64,000 nucleotides of DNA, from NCBI GenBank assembly GCA_947498785.1, contig CANMLS010000014.1, positions 1-64,000 of the forward strand. The letters are read 5' to 3'. This DNA is from an uncultured Aquimarina sp. (GTDB taxonomy: Bacteria > Bacteroidota > Bacteroidia > Flavobacteriales > Flavobacteriaceae). The position numbers and the translations under genes were made by a program. Below, in pieces: positions 47,417 to 56,737 of the stretch (positions within the stretch are counted from its first letter, which is position 1; the number at the start of each line of letters is the position of its first letter). Under the pieces are notes generated by a model that had not been told where the DNA came from, did no database searches, and saw only the letters and a list, made by a program, of their open reading frames with translations.

Positions 47417-48892
47417 ATGAATATAAGTATCAAAAAAATAGGGATCATATCTGGCCCTTTAACTTTTACTCTTGTACTATTCTTTTTTCACCCTGAAGGC
47501 TTAAACAAGGAAGCTAATGCTATATTGGCAAGTACTCTATGGGTAGCTATTTGGTGGATTACCGAAGCAATTCCTATTGCTGCTACTTCATTATTACCTA
47601 TAATTTTATTTCCACTTTCTGGTGGATTAGATATAAAAACAACTACTGCTGCATTTGGTAATCATAATGTCTTTTTATATGCTGGTGGATTCATATTGGC
47701 TATAGGAATAGAAAGATGGAATTTACATAAACGAATTGCATTAAACATCATTAATCTTATCGGTACAGACGTCAAAAATATGATACTTGGTTTTATGATT
47801 GCAACAGCTTTTTTGTCCATGTGGATTTCTAATACTGCGACATCTGTGATGATGTTACCAATAGGAATTGCAATTATTAGCCAGCTTGCAGATAATCCAA
47901 ATACGACTGAAAATGAAAACAAAATATTTGGAAAAGCACTAATGCTTGCCATTGCTTATAGTGCATCTATTGGTGGAGTTGCATCATTAATTGGAACTCC
48001 TACCAATCTTATTTTGGCTGGTGTTGTTAAGGAGATTTATGATTTTGAAATTACGTTTACTAATTGGATCGTCATAGGGCTACCTATTTCGGCACTTATG
48101 CTTTTTATTTGTTGGCGATATTTGGTACAAATAGCATTTACATTTAAACAAAAAGAATTTCCTGGAGGAAAAGACGAAGTAAAAAAGCAACTAAAAGAAC
48201 TTGGTAGCATATCTTTTGAAGAAAAGTTAGTACTAGGTGTTTTTATGTTTACCGCTTTTGCATGGATTACCAGATCCTTTTTATTACAACCTATTTTCTC
48301 TGCGATTGATGATACCATAATTGCTATAACTGCTGCAATTCTTCTCTTTCTTCTTCCTAGTAGTAAAAAAGGAAAAGCCTTAATGAATTGGGAATCTGCA
48401 GTTAAATTACCGTGGGGGGTTTTATTACTTTTTGGAGGAGGGTTAGCTTTGGCTGCTGGTTTTAAAACATCTGGTCTCGCCATATGGATCGGAACTCAAA
48501 TGACTCTATTGCAAGGAGTTTACCTTATTACATTACTAGTATTTATTGTCACAGCAGTAAACTTTTTAACCGAAATCACATCTAATGTTGCCACTACTTC
48601 AATGTTATTACCCGTTCTGGCATCTATGTCTCTATCGCTTGATGTACATCCCTTTATATTGATGGTAGGAGCTACTATTGCTGCTTCGTGCGCATTTATG
48701 CTTCCTGTAGCAACACCTCCAAATGCTGTTGTGTTTGGTGCTGGATTCCTAACTATTCCAGATATGATGAAAAAAGGGTTTTGGTTAAATATGATATCTA
48801 TTATACTTATTGTAATAATAACATACTACTTATTACCCTATTTTTGGAATTTTGAACCTACGTCCTTTCCACAAGAATTTAAAAAGGTATAA
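47417..48892 (+). CDS. SLC13/DASS family transporter
   Basis: 491 residues, about 11 membrane spans. Two SNT-type signatures: WISNTATSVMMLP and LTEITSNVATTSMLLPVLASM, with SLIGTPTNLILAGV. The family moves dicarboxylates or sulfate with sodium. Likely sodium:dicarboxylate symport at the inner membrane. Confidence 0.92.
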   Translation: MNISIKKIGIISGPLTFTLVLFFFHPEGLNKEANAILASTLWVAIWWITEAIPIAATSLLPIILFPLSGGLDIKTTTAAFGNHNVFLYAGGFILAIGIERWNLHKRIALNIINLIGTDVKNMILGFMIATAFLSMWISNTATSVMMLPIGIAIISQLADNPNTTENENKIFGKALMLAIAYSASIGGVASLIGTPTNLILAGVVKEIYDFEITFTNWIVIGLPISALMLFICWRYLVQIAFTFKQKEFPGGKDEVKKQLKELGSISFEEKLVLGVFMFTAFAWITRSFLLQPIFSAIDDTIIAITAAILLFLLPSSKKGKALMNWESAVKLPWGVLLLFGGGLALAAGFKTSGLAIWIGTQMTLLQGVYLITLLVFIVTAVNFLTEITSNVATTSMLLPVLASMSLSLDVHPFILMVGATIAASCAFMLPVATPPNAVVFGAGFLTIPDMMKKGFWLNMISIILIVIITYYLLPYFWNFEPTSFPQEFKKV

Positions 48893-48956
48893 TTCTAAAA
48901 CCTCTTACCTATCTTGATGCAATAGTGATTAAAATTTCTTTATTGTTTTTGAGAAT

Positions 48957-49190
48957 TTATCCTAACATCCTCTGTACTTCTTCAAAACTTTCCATATACT
49001 CCCAGTATATAATTCTATCATAAGCATATTGTATTAAAATATACCTATCGTTTACCGATAAGATTCTATCTATTGCAATCAACTTTCAAGAAGCTTTTTC
49101 AACGTGTACCTCTTCTATTATTTCTTGATTACGAGCATCAAACCCATGAACAATTGTATGGTTTTTGAGAGTAAGTTTTATAAATTTCAT
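48957..49190 (-). pseudogene. 78-codon minus-strand gene with in-frame TGA
   Basis: ATG 49190 reads MKFIKLTLKNHTIVHGFDAR then NQEIIEEVHVEKAS, TGA at codon 35, then KLIAIDRILSVNDRYILIQY and AYDRIIYWEYMESFEEVQRM to TAA at 48957. Codon usage looks coding over the whole length and no frameshift is needed. TGG to TGA is the simplest cause. This fills the otherwise empty gap between the transporter and the MBL gene. Confidence 0.65.
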
Positions 49191-49303
49191 TTTTATTGTG
49201 GTTTTATCCTCCAAATGTAGCTGATTTCACCTTAACACCCCTTTAAGACATTAGCATTTTCATTTTATTTACTTTAGAGACTTCTAAATAAATCCGTCAA
49301 AAG

Positions 49304-50077
49304 GTGCCAAAATTATTTGTTCTTTTCATTAGTTTTCTACTCTATGTCTCTGGCGTATCACAAGAAAATGTAATGCTCACTTATACAGGGAATATGGGAG
49401 TATTTATTTCTGGAGGAGAAGATTCAGTTTTAATTGATGGTTTGCATACAAAATATGGCGATGATTATCTATTTCCGCCTAAAAAAATGGTGAATAAAAT
49501 TAATACTGATTTAAAGCCCAATGCTATTTTATTTACGCATTATCACGGAGACCATTTTAGTGCACAACTTACAAAGGAATATTTAGAATTAAATACAATG
49601 GCATTCCTTTATGGAGCCAGTCAGATCACCAATAATTTTCATGGATTTAGAAATAGAGTAATTACTATAAAAACGGACAATTATAGCAAACAGACTTCTA
49701 AATTAAATGGAATTACAATTACAAGTTTTAAAATAAATCATGCAGGAAAAAGACATATCTCTGTTGAGAATATTGGTTATATTGTACATATCAATAAAAA
49801 GAAAATTCTTCATGTAGGAGATACTAATTGGCTTGAAAAAATTAATCTATTTGATATATTAAAATTGCAGGATGAGGCTATTGATATTGCTATTCTTCCG
49901 TACTGGATGTTATTGCCTGATAATGCTTCAGAATTGATTAAGAAATACATTAATCCAAAGCAAGTAATCGCTACCCACATTTCACCTAGCATAAAAGAGA
50001 AAGAATTATTAGAATTAAAAAACAGATATCCAAAGACTTACTTTTTCAACACATTAGAACAACAAATACAACTATAA
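49304..50077 (+). CDS. Secreted MBL-fold metallo-hydrolase
   Basis: 257 residues, GTG start, signal peptide ending VSGVSQ. Metal motif THYHGDH (H79, H81, D83, H84), then HAGKRH, GDTNW and a late ATHISPS. This is a zinc beta-lactamase-fold hydrolase, probably periplasmic, of the UlaG/L-ascorbate-lactonase-like branch. The next gene begins 19 bp later. Confidence 0.88.
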   Translation: MPKLFVLFISFLLYVSGVSQENVMLTYTGNMGVFISGGEDSVLIDGLHTKYGDDYLFPPKKMVNKINTDLKPNAILFTHYHGDHFSAQLTKEYLELNTMAFLYGASQITNNFHGFRNRVITIKTDNYSKQTSKLNGITITSFKINHAGKRHISVENIGYIVHINKKKILHVGDTNWLEKINLFDILKLQDEAIDIAILPYWMLLPDNASELIKKYINPKQVIATHISPSIKEKELLELKNRYPKTYFFNTLEQQIQL

Positions 50078-50096
50078 TTAACACATATTTGACGAA

Positions 50097-53000
50097 ATGA
50101 AAAAACAAATATTTTTATTACTATTTCTAGGTATAATTTCTTCTGTATCAGCACAAACATTCACCATGGACCTTATAAAAGATGGTACCCCTCGTAATAT
50201 AGGTCCGGGAGGTATGAGTGGTCGTGTCACTTCTATCGATGTAGTTACTTCAAGCCCTGATATTATATATGCTGGGACTGCATCAGGAGGTTTATGGAAA
50301 TCTACTTCGGGAGGTATTAAATGGGACCCTATTTTTGATAATGAAGCTACTTCTTCTATTGGAGCTGTTGCAATTCAGCAATCAAATCCTTCTGTAATTT
50401 GGGTAGGAACAGGAGAAGGAAATCCAAGAAATAGTCTTAATGGAGGTTATGGTATTTACAGATCGCTTGATGGAGGTAAAAACTGGAAAATCATGGGATT
50501 AGAACAAACCCGACATATTCATAAAGTAATTATCGATCCCACTAATCCAGATATCGTTTATGTTGCTGCCATTGGTTCTCCTTGGGGAGAACATCCAGAA
50601 AGAGGTATTTTTAAAACTATTGATGGTGGAGTTACATGGTCAAAGATCTTATTCAACAATAACAAAACAGGCGCTGCTGATTTGGTAATAGACCCTAAAA
50701 ATCCTAACAAATTGATAGCCGCAATGTGGGAACATAAACGTGATCCCTGGTTTTTTAAATCTGGTGGTAATGGCTCTGGCCTTTATATCACTCATGATGG
50801 AGGTAAAACCTGGGAAGAGCGTACCGATAAGGATGGGTTACCAAAAGGAGAACTAGGACGAATTGGACTAGCAATTGCGGCTAACAAGCCTAATATTATA
50901 TATGCATTGATTGAAGCAAAAAAGAATGCATTGTATAAATCGACAGATGGAGGGTTTAAATGGGAAAAAGTAAATGACAAAAAAGATATTGGTAATCGTC
51001 CATTTTATTACTCAGATATATTTGTAGATCCTCAGAACGAAAATAGAGTATACTCTGTATTTACGTATGTAAATGTTTCTGAAGACGGAGGTAAGAATTT
51101 TTCTCAGTTAATGCCTGCATATGGAGTAGATAACGGTGTACATCCTGATCATCATGCATGGTGGATTCATCCAAATGATGGAAGTTATATGATTGATGGT
51201 AATGATGGTGGTTTAAACATAACTCGTGATGGTGGTAAAACCTGGCGTTTTATAGGTAACCTACCTGTAGCACAGTTTTATCATATCAATATAGATAATG
51301 AGTTTCCTTATAATGTATATGGCGGTATGCAGGATAATGGTAGTTGGAGAGGTCCTGCTTATGTTTGGAAAGCTCAGGGAATACGAAACTCTTACTGGCA
51401 GGAAATTTCTTTTGGAGATGGTTTTGATGTAGTACCGGATAGAGATGACTCAAGATATGGATGGTCAATGAGTCAGCAAGGATATGTGAGTCGATATGAT
51501 TGGATGACAGGAAATAATTATATAGTTCGTCCTACGCATTCTGATCCAAAAGTAGAATTACGTTTTAATTGGAATGCTGCAATCAATATTGATCCATTTG
51601 ATAATAGCACCATTTATTTTGGAAGTCAATTCGTGCACAAAAGTACTGACAAAGGACTTACCTGGACAGTAATATCACCCGATCTAACGACTAATAATCC
51701 AGAAAAATTAAAACAAGCAGAAAGTGGTGGGCTAACTATGGATGCAACTGGAGCAGAAAATCACTGTACTATTTTGGTAGTCGAGCCTTCTCCATTAGAA
51801 CAAAATATGCTTTGGGTTGGTACCGATGATGGACGTTTACATATTACACAAAATGGAGGAACGAATTGGACCGATGTCTCCAAAAACATAAAAGGGTTAC
51901 CTCAAGGAAGCTGGATTGTACAAATAAAAGCTTCAAATAAAAATAAAGGAGAAGCGCTTTTGGTTGCTAATGATTATCGTAGATTTAATTACACACCTTA
52001 TGCTTATAGAACTAGAGATTATGGTAAAACCTGGGAACGTATTGTAGATCAAAATGATGTAAAAAGTTATGCTTTGTGTATTATAGAAGACCCTGTTGAA
52101 AAAAACCTAATGTTTTTAGGTACTGATGACGGATTATACATATCCCTTAATGCAGGAAACAAATGGACAAAATGGACCAAAGGGTTTCCTACTGTTCCTG
52201 TAAAAGATTTAGTTATTCAGTCCAGAGAACACGACCTTGTCATAGGAACCTTTGGAAGAGCTGCATGGGTATTAGATGATATTAAACCGTTAAGAGCATT
52301 AGCTAAAAATAGTGCAGTTTTAAATCAAAAACTTCAAGTATTTGAACCCTCAATAGCATATCAAGCAGCATACCAACAACCAACAGGAAGTCGCTTTGGC
52401 GGAGATGCTGTATATAATGGTGAAAATAAAGACTTTGGTTCATTGATATCGTATTATATTCAGGTAGAAAAAAAGAAAGAAGAAAACTCTGACAAAACCG
52501 AGGACAAAGAAGAAGACATAGAAGAGAATGAAAAAGAAGAAACTAAAGTAAAATGGGACTCTATTCATTTTAAGTTTTATGATGGAGATCGCTTAATCAA
52601 AACATTAAAAAAGAAAACTCCTGATTCTACTGGAATATATAAGGCTGCTTGGTTTATGGATGAAAAAGGGGCGGATCAACCTTCTAGAAAAATCCAGAAA
52701 AAAGATAGTGAACCCAAAGGTGTTAGTGTTAAACCTGGAAAATACAAACTGATCATAGAATATGGTGATCAAAAATCGGAAACTATGGTGGAAGTACAAT
52801 CTGACCCTAGATTAAAAGTTTCTCAGCAAAATATCAATGATATATATGCTATTTCTAAAGATCTCGAAAAAATGCAACAAACAGCTGCAGATGCAGTAAA
52901 ACAATTGGTTGAAAGTAAAGAAATAGTCTCCAAATATCAGAAAGAATTTCAAAAATTAGATAAAAAGAAATTTAAAGATCAGATTAAACTATCTAAGGAT

Positions 53001-53309
53001 ATTTCTAAGAAAATTGATAGTGTAATTGCAGTTTATATTGGTAAAGAAGATAAACGCCAAGGAATCACTCGTTATCCAGAAGTTACTGTTATGCAGCGTT
53101 TGGGAACAGCAAGTTGGTATTCTGGTAGTCGCCAGAATGGATTAACCTCTACAGAGAATACGCTTATAAAGCATGCAAAAGATGCATTACAAGATGCTTT
53201 AAATAAGACCAATACCTTTTTTAATAGCGATTGGAAACCATATCGTGAAGCCATCGAGAAATTAGAAATTTCTCCTTTTAAGGAAGCTAAGACATTTACT
53301 CTTGATTAA
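50097..53309 (+). CDS. Large secreted BNR/sortilin-type beta-propeller protein
   Basis: 1070 residues with signal peptide (SSVSAQ). At least nine Asp-box repeats (SLDGGKNW, TIDGGVTW, THDGGKTW, STDGGFKW, SEDGGKNF, TRDGGKTW, STDKGLTW, TQNGGTNW, TRDYGKTW) build a propeller of the VPS10/BNR type. After a lysine- and glutamate-rich linker (about 795-825) there is a beta domain and a long C-terminal helical region (about 915-1060). Such proteins are often called glycosyl hydrolases, but no catalytic residues can be claimed. A terminator follows. Confidence 0.88.
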   Translation: MKKQIFLLLFLGIISSVSAQTFTMDLIKDGTPRNIGPGGMSGRVTSIDVVTSSPDIIYAGTASGGLWKSTSGGIKWDPIFDNEATSSIGAVAIQQSNPSVIWVGTGEGNPRNSLNGGYGIYRSLDGGKNWKIMGLEQTRHIHKVIIDPTNPDIVYVAAIGSPWGEHPERGIFKTIDGGVTWSKILFNNNKTGAADLVIDPKNPNKLIAAMWEHKRDPWFFKSGGNGSGLYITHDGGKTWEERTDKDGLPKGELGRIGLAIAANKPNIIYALIEAKKNALYKSTDGGFKWEKVNDKKDIGNRPFYYSDIFVDPQNENRVYSVFTYVNVSEDGGKNFSQLMPAYGVDNGVHPDHHAWWIHPNDGSYMIDGNDGGLNITRDGGKTWRFIGNLPVAQFYHINIDNEFPYNVYGGMQDNGSWRGPAYVWKAQGIRNSYWQEISFGDGFDVVPDRDDSRYGWSMSQQGYVSRYDWMTGNNYIVRPTHSDPKVELRFNWNAAINIDPFDNSTIYFGSQFVHKSTDKGLTWTVISPDLTTNNPEKLKQAESGGLTMDATGAENHCTILVVEPSPLEQNMLWVGTDDGRLHITQNGGTNWTDVSKNIKGLPQGSWIVQIKASNKNKGEALLVANDYRRFNYTPYAYRTRDYGKTWERIVDQNDVKSYALCIIEDPVEKNLMFLGTDDGLYISLNAGNKWTKWTKGFPTVPVKDLVIQSREHDLVIGTFGRAAWVLDDIKPLRALAKNSAVLNQKLQVFEPSIAYQAAYQQPTGSRFGGDAVYNGENKDFGSLISYYIQVEKKKEENSDKTEDKEEDIEENEKEETKVKWDSIHFKFYDGDRLIKTLKKKTPDSTGIYKAAWFMDEKGADQPSRKIQKKDSEPKGVSVKPGKYKLIIEYGDQKSETMVEVQSDPRLKVSQQNINDIYAISKDLEKMQQTAADAVKQLVESKEIVSKYQKEFQKLDKKKFKDQIKLSKDISKKIDSVIAVYIGKEDKRQGITRYPEVTVMQRLGTASWYSGSRQNGLTSTENTLIKHAKDALQDALNKTNTFFNSDWKPYREAIEKLEISPFKEAKTFTLD

Positions 53310-53329
53310 CACATCGTAATTGATCTCAA

Positions 53330-53368
53330 CAGCCCCATTCTTTAATAAGAGAATAGGGCTGTTTTTTT
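53330..53368 (+). terminator. Intrinsic terminator after the BNR protein
   Basis: AGCCCCATTCTT and AGAGAATAGGGCT form a stem with one mismatch, followed by seven Ts. A strong rho-independent terminator. Confidence 0.85.
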
Positions 53369-53662
53369 ATAGGTATTAGCAAATGACTTCTCTTGACAAA
53401 AACAAATAAGACCATTGGTGATTTTAATTTACAAATCATTTTAACTTTGAAATCAAGAATTTATCAAGACCTGTCAGGTTTTGAAATTCTAATAGGTATG
53501 TATATTAAGTGACACTAAGAAACGTAAATCACTAATAATCATTGCCATTAGTAGTTTTACATTGTTTGTTAGTGTTGCTTAAAATCATTTAAAACCTTCA
53601 AATAGTTTAACCTATGTTTAACCGTATTGATTATATTTGTCTTGAATACAAATAGTTATCAT
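53369..53662. other. Boundary region before the recombinase
   Basis: About 290 bases with no gene. A small palindrome ACCTG-T-CAGGT (53469-53479) resembles flavobacterial REP-like sequence. The left attachment site of the element may lie here, but no duplicated target could be seen inside this window. Confidence 0.4.
53632..53639 (+). promoter_or_regulatory. TAnnTTTG -7 element deciding the recombinase start
   Basis: TATATTTG sits 23 bp before ATG 53663. An upstream in-frame ATT/ATG-like start at 53627 would place the promoter inside the gene, so 53663 is preferred. Confidence 0.55.
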
Positions 53663-54874
53663 ATGGCTTCAGTTAAAATTTTATTATATAAAAGTAAACA
53701 AAATTCTAAAGGGCAGCATCCAATAGCTTTACGGATTACTAAAGATCGTATTCCAAAGTATAAATTCTTGGAATACATAAAGCTTAAAGATTGGAATGAA
53801 GAAAAAAGGGAAGTAAGACAATCTCATCATAGCTACAAACGGTTAAATAACCTTATTGATAATGAATATGTACGTGCAAAGAATTTAATCCTTGACTTCG
53901 AAGCTAAAGGTAAAAAGTTTACTGCTGGTCAATTGATGACAATTTTAAAAGGGAATCGAGATTCAATGACTTTTTCAAAATTGGCCGAAGAATATCTTAA
54001 AGAAAAAGAGTTATCCAACAAACGGGGTTATTCTTCAGATGTAAGCAGAGTAGAAAAGTTTAAAAAGTTTCTTAAAGGAGACGATATTCATTTTGAAAAT
54101 ATTACAGAAGCTTTGCTCAAGAGATATGAGGTATACATGAGAGCAAATGGTCTAAAATCCAAAACTTCCAGGGCAAATTGCTTATCAGTGGTAAGGACTA
54201 TATTTAATAAAGCCATTACTGAAGGTATTGTAGATGCAGAATATTATCCTTTTGGAAAACGTAAGTTGAAGGTGAAACCTGGTAGGACTTTAAAAATAGG
54301 ATTGGATAAAGAGGAAATAAAGAAGATTGAAACTCTAGAATTAGAAGAAGGCTCAACCACATGGCATACCAGAAATGTATTTCTTTTTTCCTTTTATCTG
54401 GCGGGGATCCGTATTAGCGATGCATTGCACTTAAAGTGGAACGATATTCAAAGTGGTAGATTGTATTATCAGATGGGTAAAAACGAAAAACCAGATTCAC
54501 TAGAACTTCCTGAAAAAGCACTGCGCATATTATCTCTCTATGAAAAAGATAAAATGAATTCTAATGATTTTGTATTCCCTGAGTTAAAAAAAGCGAACTT
54601 AAAGGATCCTAGAGATATTGAACGAAAAATAAATGCCGCAGCAGGAAAATTTAATGTACATCTAAAGAAGATTGCCAAACAAGCAAAAATCGATAAAAAG
54701 ATTACCAATCATATCTCCAGACATAGTTTTGGTAATATTGCAGGAGCTAAAATACCTGTTCAAATGCTACAGAAATTATACAGACACTCTCATTTAAGCA
54801 CAACTATTGGTTACCAATCTAATTTTGATCATACAAAAACTGATGAAGCATTGAATAACGTATTGGATTTTTGA
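53663..54874 (+). CDS. Tyrosine recombinase/integrase
   Basis: 403 residues: N-terminal arm-binding domain (ASVKILLYKSKQNSKGQHPIALRIT), SAM-like core-binding domain (about 100-200) and catalytic domain with R250 (GIRISDALHLKW), H350-x-x-R353 (HISRHSFGN), H375 (LYRHSHLSTT) and Y384 (IGYQ). It is the Bacteroidota phage/transposon type; no IntI-specific extra helix was noticed. It converges with the array of minus-strand genes, and its stop codon adjoins the first copy of the repeated site. Confidence 0.93.
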   Translation: MASVKILLYKSKQNSKGQHPIALRITKDRIPKYKFLEYIKLKDWNEEKREVRQSHHSYKRLNNLIDNEYVRAKNLILDFEAKGKKFTAGQLMTILKGNRDSMTFSKLAEEYLKEKELSNKRGYSSDVSRVEKFKKFLKGDDIHFENITEALLKRYEVYMRANGLKSKTSRANCLSVVRTIFNKAITEGIVDAEYYPFGKRKLKVKPGRTLKIGLDKEEIKKIETLELEEGSTTWHTRNVFLFSFYLAGIRISDALHLKWNDIQSGRLYYQMGKNEKPDSLELPEKALRILSLYEKDKMNSNDFVFPELKKANLKDPRDIERKINAAAGKFNVHLKKIAKQAKIDKKITNHISRHSFGNIAGAKIPVQMLQKLYRHSHLSTTIGYQSNFDHTKTDEALNNVLDF

Positions 54875-54891
54875 TCGGTTTATTGAACTTT
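54874..54891 (-). repeat. Repeated site copy 1
   Basis: ATCGGTTTATTGAACTTT on the plus strand (AAAGTTCAATAAACCGAT on the minus). It starts at the last base of the recombinase stop codon and encodes the last codons of the 69-residue lipoprotein (K V Q stop). Confidence 0.8.
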
Positions 54892-55089
54892 GTTTAAGAG
54901 TTTATAGTTTTCTGAAACCCAATATTTCCCAAGTGGTGGAGCAGGGTCTAATCCACATCTTTCTGCTAACTCTAGATCTTCTTCCGTCACTATTTCAATT
55001 ATATCTGGACAATTGTTATCATCATCTGATTTACAGGATTGAAATAAAAATCCAAAGGTAAAAATTAGTATTATGGTATTTTTTCTCAT
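54880..55089 (-). CDS. Small lipoprotein of the island
   Basis: 69 residues: signal peptide with lipobox FQSC, then an acidic run (KSDDDNNCPDIIEIVTEEDLELAERCGLDPAPPLGKYW). No known family. Its last codons are supplied by a copy of the repeated site, and another copy precedes its start. Confidence 0.7.
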   Translation of the reverse strand: MRKNTIILIFTFGFLFQSCKSDDDNNCPDIIEIVTEEDLELAERCGLDPAPPLGKYWVSENYKLLNKVQ

Positions 55090-55092
55090 TTT

Positions 55093-55111
55093 ATCGTTTA
55101 TTTGAACTTTT
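55093..55111 (-). repeat. Repeated site copy 2
   Basis: ATCGTTTATTTGAACTTTT (plus strand). It contains the stop of the upstream 69-residue gene (K K F K stop) and lies 3 bp before the ATG of the lipoprotein gene. Confidence 0.85.
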
Positions 55112-55307
55112 TATTGATTAAATTGCTTACATACTCTCGAACACCTTCTTCCGTAGGCACAACATAATAATTCCCCTGAGAAGCTTCATTTATTTCATTA
55201 GCGACCTTTTCAGGACCATACTTTTCTAAATCATTTAATATTAGCAATGAGACTTTTCGAAATACTTCATCTTCTTTGTCTTCAATTTTCTCTTTGATAC
55301 TTTTCAT
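55098..55307 (-). CDS. Small hypothetical protein of the island
   Basis: 69 residues, charged and helical (KEKIEDKEDEVFRKVSLLILNDLEKYG, then VVPTEEGVREYVSNLINKKFK). Its start codon is part of repeated-site copy 3 and its end is inside copy 2, so it occupies exactly one inter-site segment. Function unknown. Confidence 0.65.
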   Translation of the reverse strand: MKSIKEKIEDKEDEVFRKVSLLILNDLEKYGPEKVANEINEASQGNYYVVPTEEGVREYVSNLINKKFK

Positions 55308-55323
55308 CGTTTATTTGAACTTT
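55306..55323 (-). repeat. Repeated site copy 3
   Basis: ATCGTTTATTTGAACTTT (plus strand); on the minus strand it ends in CGATG, whose ATG starts the 69-residue gene. Confidence 0.85.
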
Positions 55324-55329
55324 ATAAAA

Positions 55330-55653
55330 TTATCCATTACCATAACCACTACCACCAGTTTTTAGTTTCAGGTAAAACTGATTTCCTGGATTTACATTAT
55401 TTTCAAGAAATTTCTTTTCTAAATTCTTCAATGCTTGTTCAGTCACATTATTGGGATTCAAATTTTTCAACACCTCAATAAGTTGATCTTTATTTTTGAA
55501 ATCAATAGTGGTTTCCACATCTTCATCATATCTGATAATTTCAAAATCAAAAAATTGTGCCAATGTGTAGGGCTTAGTTTCGGAATGTTTCAGATTGAGT
55601 TTCCTACTTATTTCAGTGAATTTCTTTATTTTCCCTTTTATTAATTCTTCCAT
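55330..55653 (-). CDS. Small hypothetical protein of the island
   Basis: 107 residues, helical, with an N-terminal charged helix (KGKIKKFTEISRKLNLKHSETKPYTLAQFFDFEIIRYDEDVETTIDF) and a Gly-rich end (TGGSGYGNG). No known family. It fills the segment between site copies 4 and 3. Confidence 0.65.
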   Translation of the reverse strand: MEELIKGKIKKFTEISRKLNLKHSETKPYTLAQFFDFEIIRYDEDVETTIDFKNKDQLIEVLKNLNPNNVTEQALKNLEKKFLENNVNPGNQFYLKLKTGGSGYGNG

Positions 55654-55659
55654 TGATTT

Positions 55660-55678
55660 ATCGTTTTATTGAACTTTT
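55660..55678 (-). repeat. Repeated site copy 4
   Basis: ATCGTTTTATTGAACTTTT (plus strand), 6 bp before the ATG of the 107-residue gene on the minus strand. It directly abuts the hairpin at 55686-55741. Confidence 0.85.
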
Positions 55679-55685
55679 AACGTTC

Positions 55686-55741
55686 CGGCTATGATTTCGT
55701 TGTGGAATCATCTGCAGGATTATTCTGCCGAAATCCAGCCG
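55686..55741. repeat. Bulged hairpin, attC-like
   Basis: CGGCTATGATTTCG pairs with CGAAATCCAGCCG with one side carrying an extra base, and an inner GCAG/CTGC stem. It is framed by AACGTT and GTTTAA. A long stem with one-sided bulge recalls folded attC sites of integrons. Confidence 0.55.
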
Positions 55742-55814
55742 TTTAATTTATACTTTTATTTAGATGTGGCACAAAACCACAATGAATTATAGCATTGTTG
55801 GCAATAGTATTTAT

Positions 55815-56726
55815 CTATGGTATTCGTAAAATATCGTTCGTTATATGTTCATAAATCAATTTCATCATATCAGCGTTTATAACTTGGGAAAGTCCTAAAT
55901 CCACAATTTTCCCTTTCAATAATTCTCCCCAATTCTTTTTGTTTAACGTGGAAAACAAATCTCTTAATTCGTCAAGTTCATCGAAGATAATTTGTTGCCC
56001 AAATCCCAATTCTTCCAACTTTTTAAATAGTTCATCGAGTTTTAGTTCAATCGTTTTCTTGTCTTCACTAATTAATTGATAGTTTGGTTTTATTGTCTTT
56101 CTTTTTTCCTCAATGTAGAGTTTTCCGTTCATCGTCAATTGAGCATCTGCAATTTGTCCGATGTTATTACTTTGAACATATCCTTTATTCTCCAATAATT
56201 TCACATAATCAAATTCTTCTCTCTGCTTTTTTAGTTTGATTCCATTTCCCTCAAGGATAGGAAGAACTGCATATGTGTTATCATCGTATAACTCGTAAAG
56301 CTTTTCCAGAATTAATTCTAAAATATCTTCGGATGTATAGTTCGTTCTTAATTGTAAGTCAACTTGTGACGGATTTGTAATTAAGTCAGAAACTGAAAGT
56401 ATGTTTTTGTTGTAATCAATGTATCTAATATCGTTTCTCAAATCTTGTTTCAGTTCTCTCAAATTGATTTGATTACTATTTTTTTGACTCTGAAACTTAA
56501 ATTTATTTTTGTTAGCATATTTAAAGTCTCTACTATACTCATTATTCTCTCCAAATGATTTGTTGAAAAAATCAATAACCTCTTCTCTCCACAGATTATA
56601 ATCGTTGGAGAAACTCTCTTCTTTATCTTGCCCTCTCGGATTAGAACTTGATAGATTATTTCCGCTATCCTTTAAAGAGTTAATTTCCTCAATAAATTCT
56701 TCCCATTTTATTTTTAGTTCGGTCAT
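55815..56726 (-). CDS. Hypothetical protein within private inverted repeats
   Basis: 303 residues, charged. A central winged-helix-like part (LLENKGYVQSNN, IADAQLTMNGKLYIEEKRK) and a C-terminal helical part (LKLDELFKKLEELGFGQQIIFDELDELRDLF, then LLKGKIVDLGLSQVINADMM) resemble unassigned Bacteroidota defence-island proteins. It is bounded at 10-11 bp on each side by GTTGGCAA (55797-55804) and TTGCCAAC (56738-56745). Function unknown. Confidence 0.65.
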   Translation of the reverse strand: MTELKIKWEEFIEEINSLKDSGNNLSSSNPRGQDKEESFSNDYNLWREEVIDFFNKSFGENNEYSRDFKYANKNKFKFQSQKNSNQINLRELKQDLRNDIRYIDYNKNILSVSDLITNPSQVDLQLRTNYTSEDILELILEKLYELYDDNTYAVLPILEGNGIKLKKQREEFDYVKLLENKGYVQSNNIGQIADAQLTMNGKLYIEEKRKTIKPNYQLISEDKKTIELKLDELFKKLEELGFGQQIIFDELDELRDLFSTLNKKNWGELLKGKIVDLGLSQVINADMMKLIYEHITNDILRIP

Positions 56727-56737
56727 TTCTTATAGTG

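Noticed and set aside
21087..49088. Possible TGA/TAA recoding, suggested by several genes with in-frame stops
   Set aside because: Intact genes use TGA and TAA as stops and TGG for Trp; the affected genes also show frameshifts or deletions, so decay is simpler.
53663..54874. Calling the recombinase an integron integrase (IntI)
   Set aside because: The N-terminal arm domain and catalytic region match the Bacteroidota phage/transposon type; no IntI-specific insertion seen, and orientation is convergent to the array.
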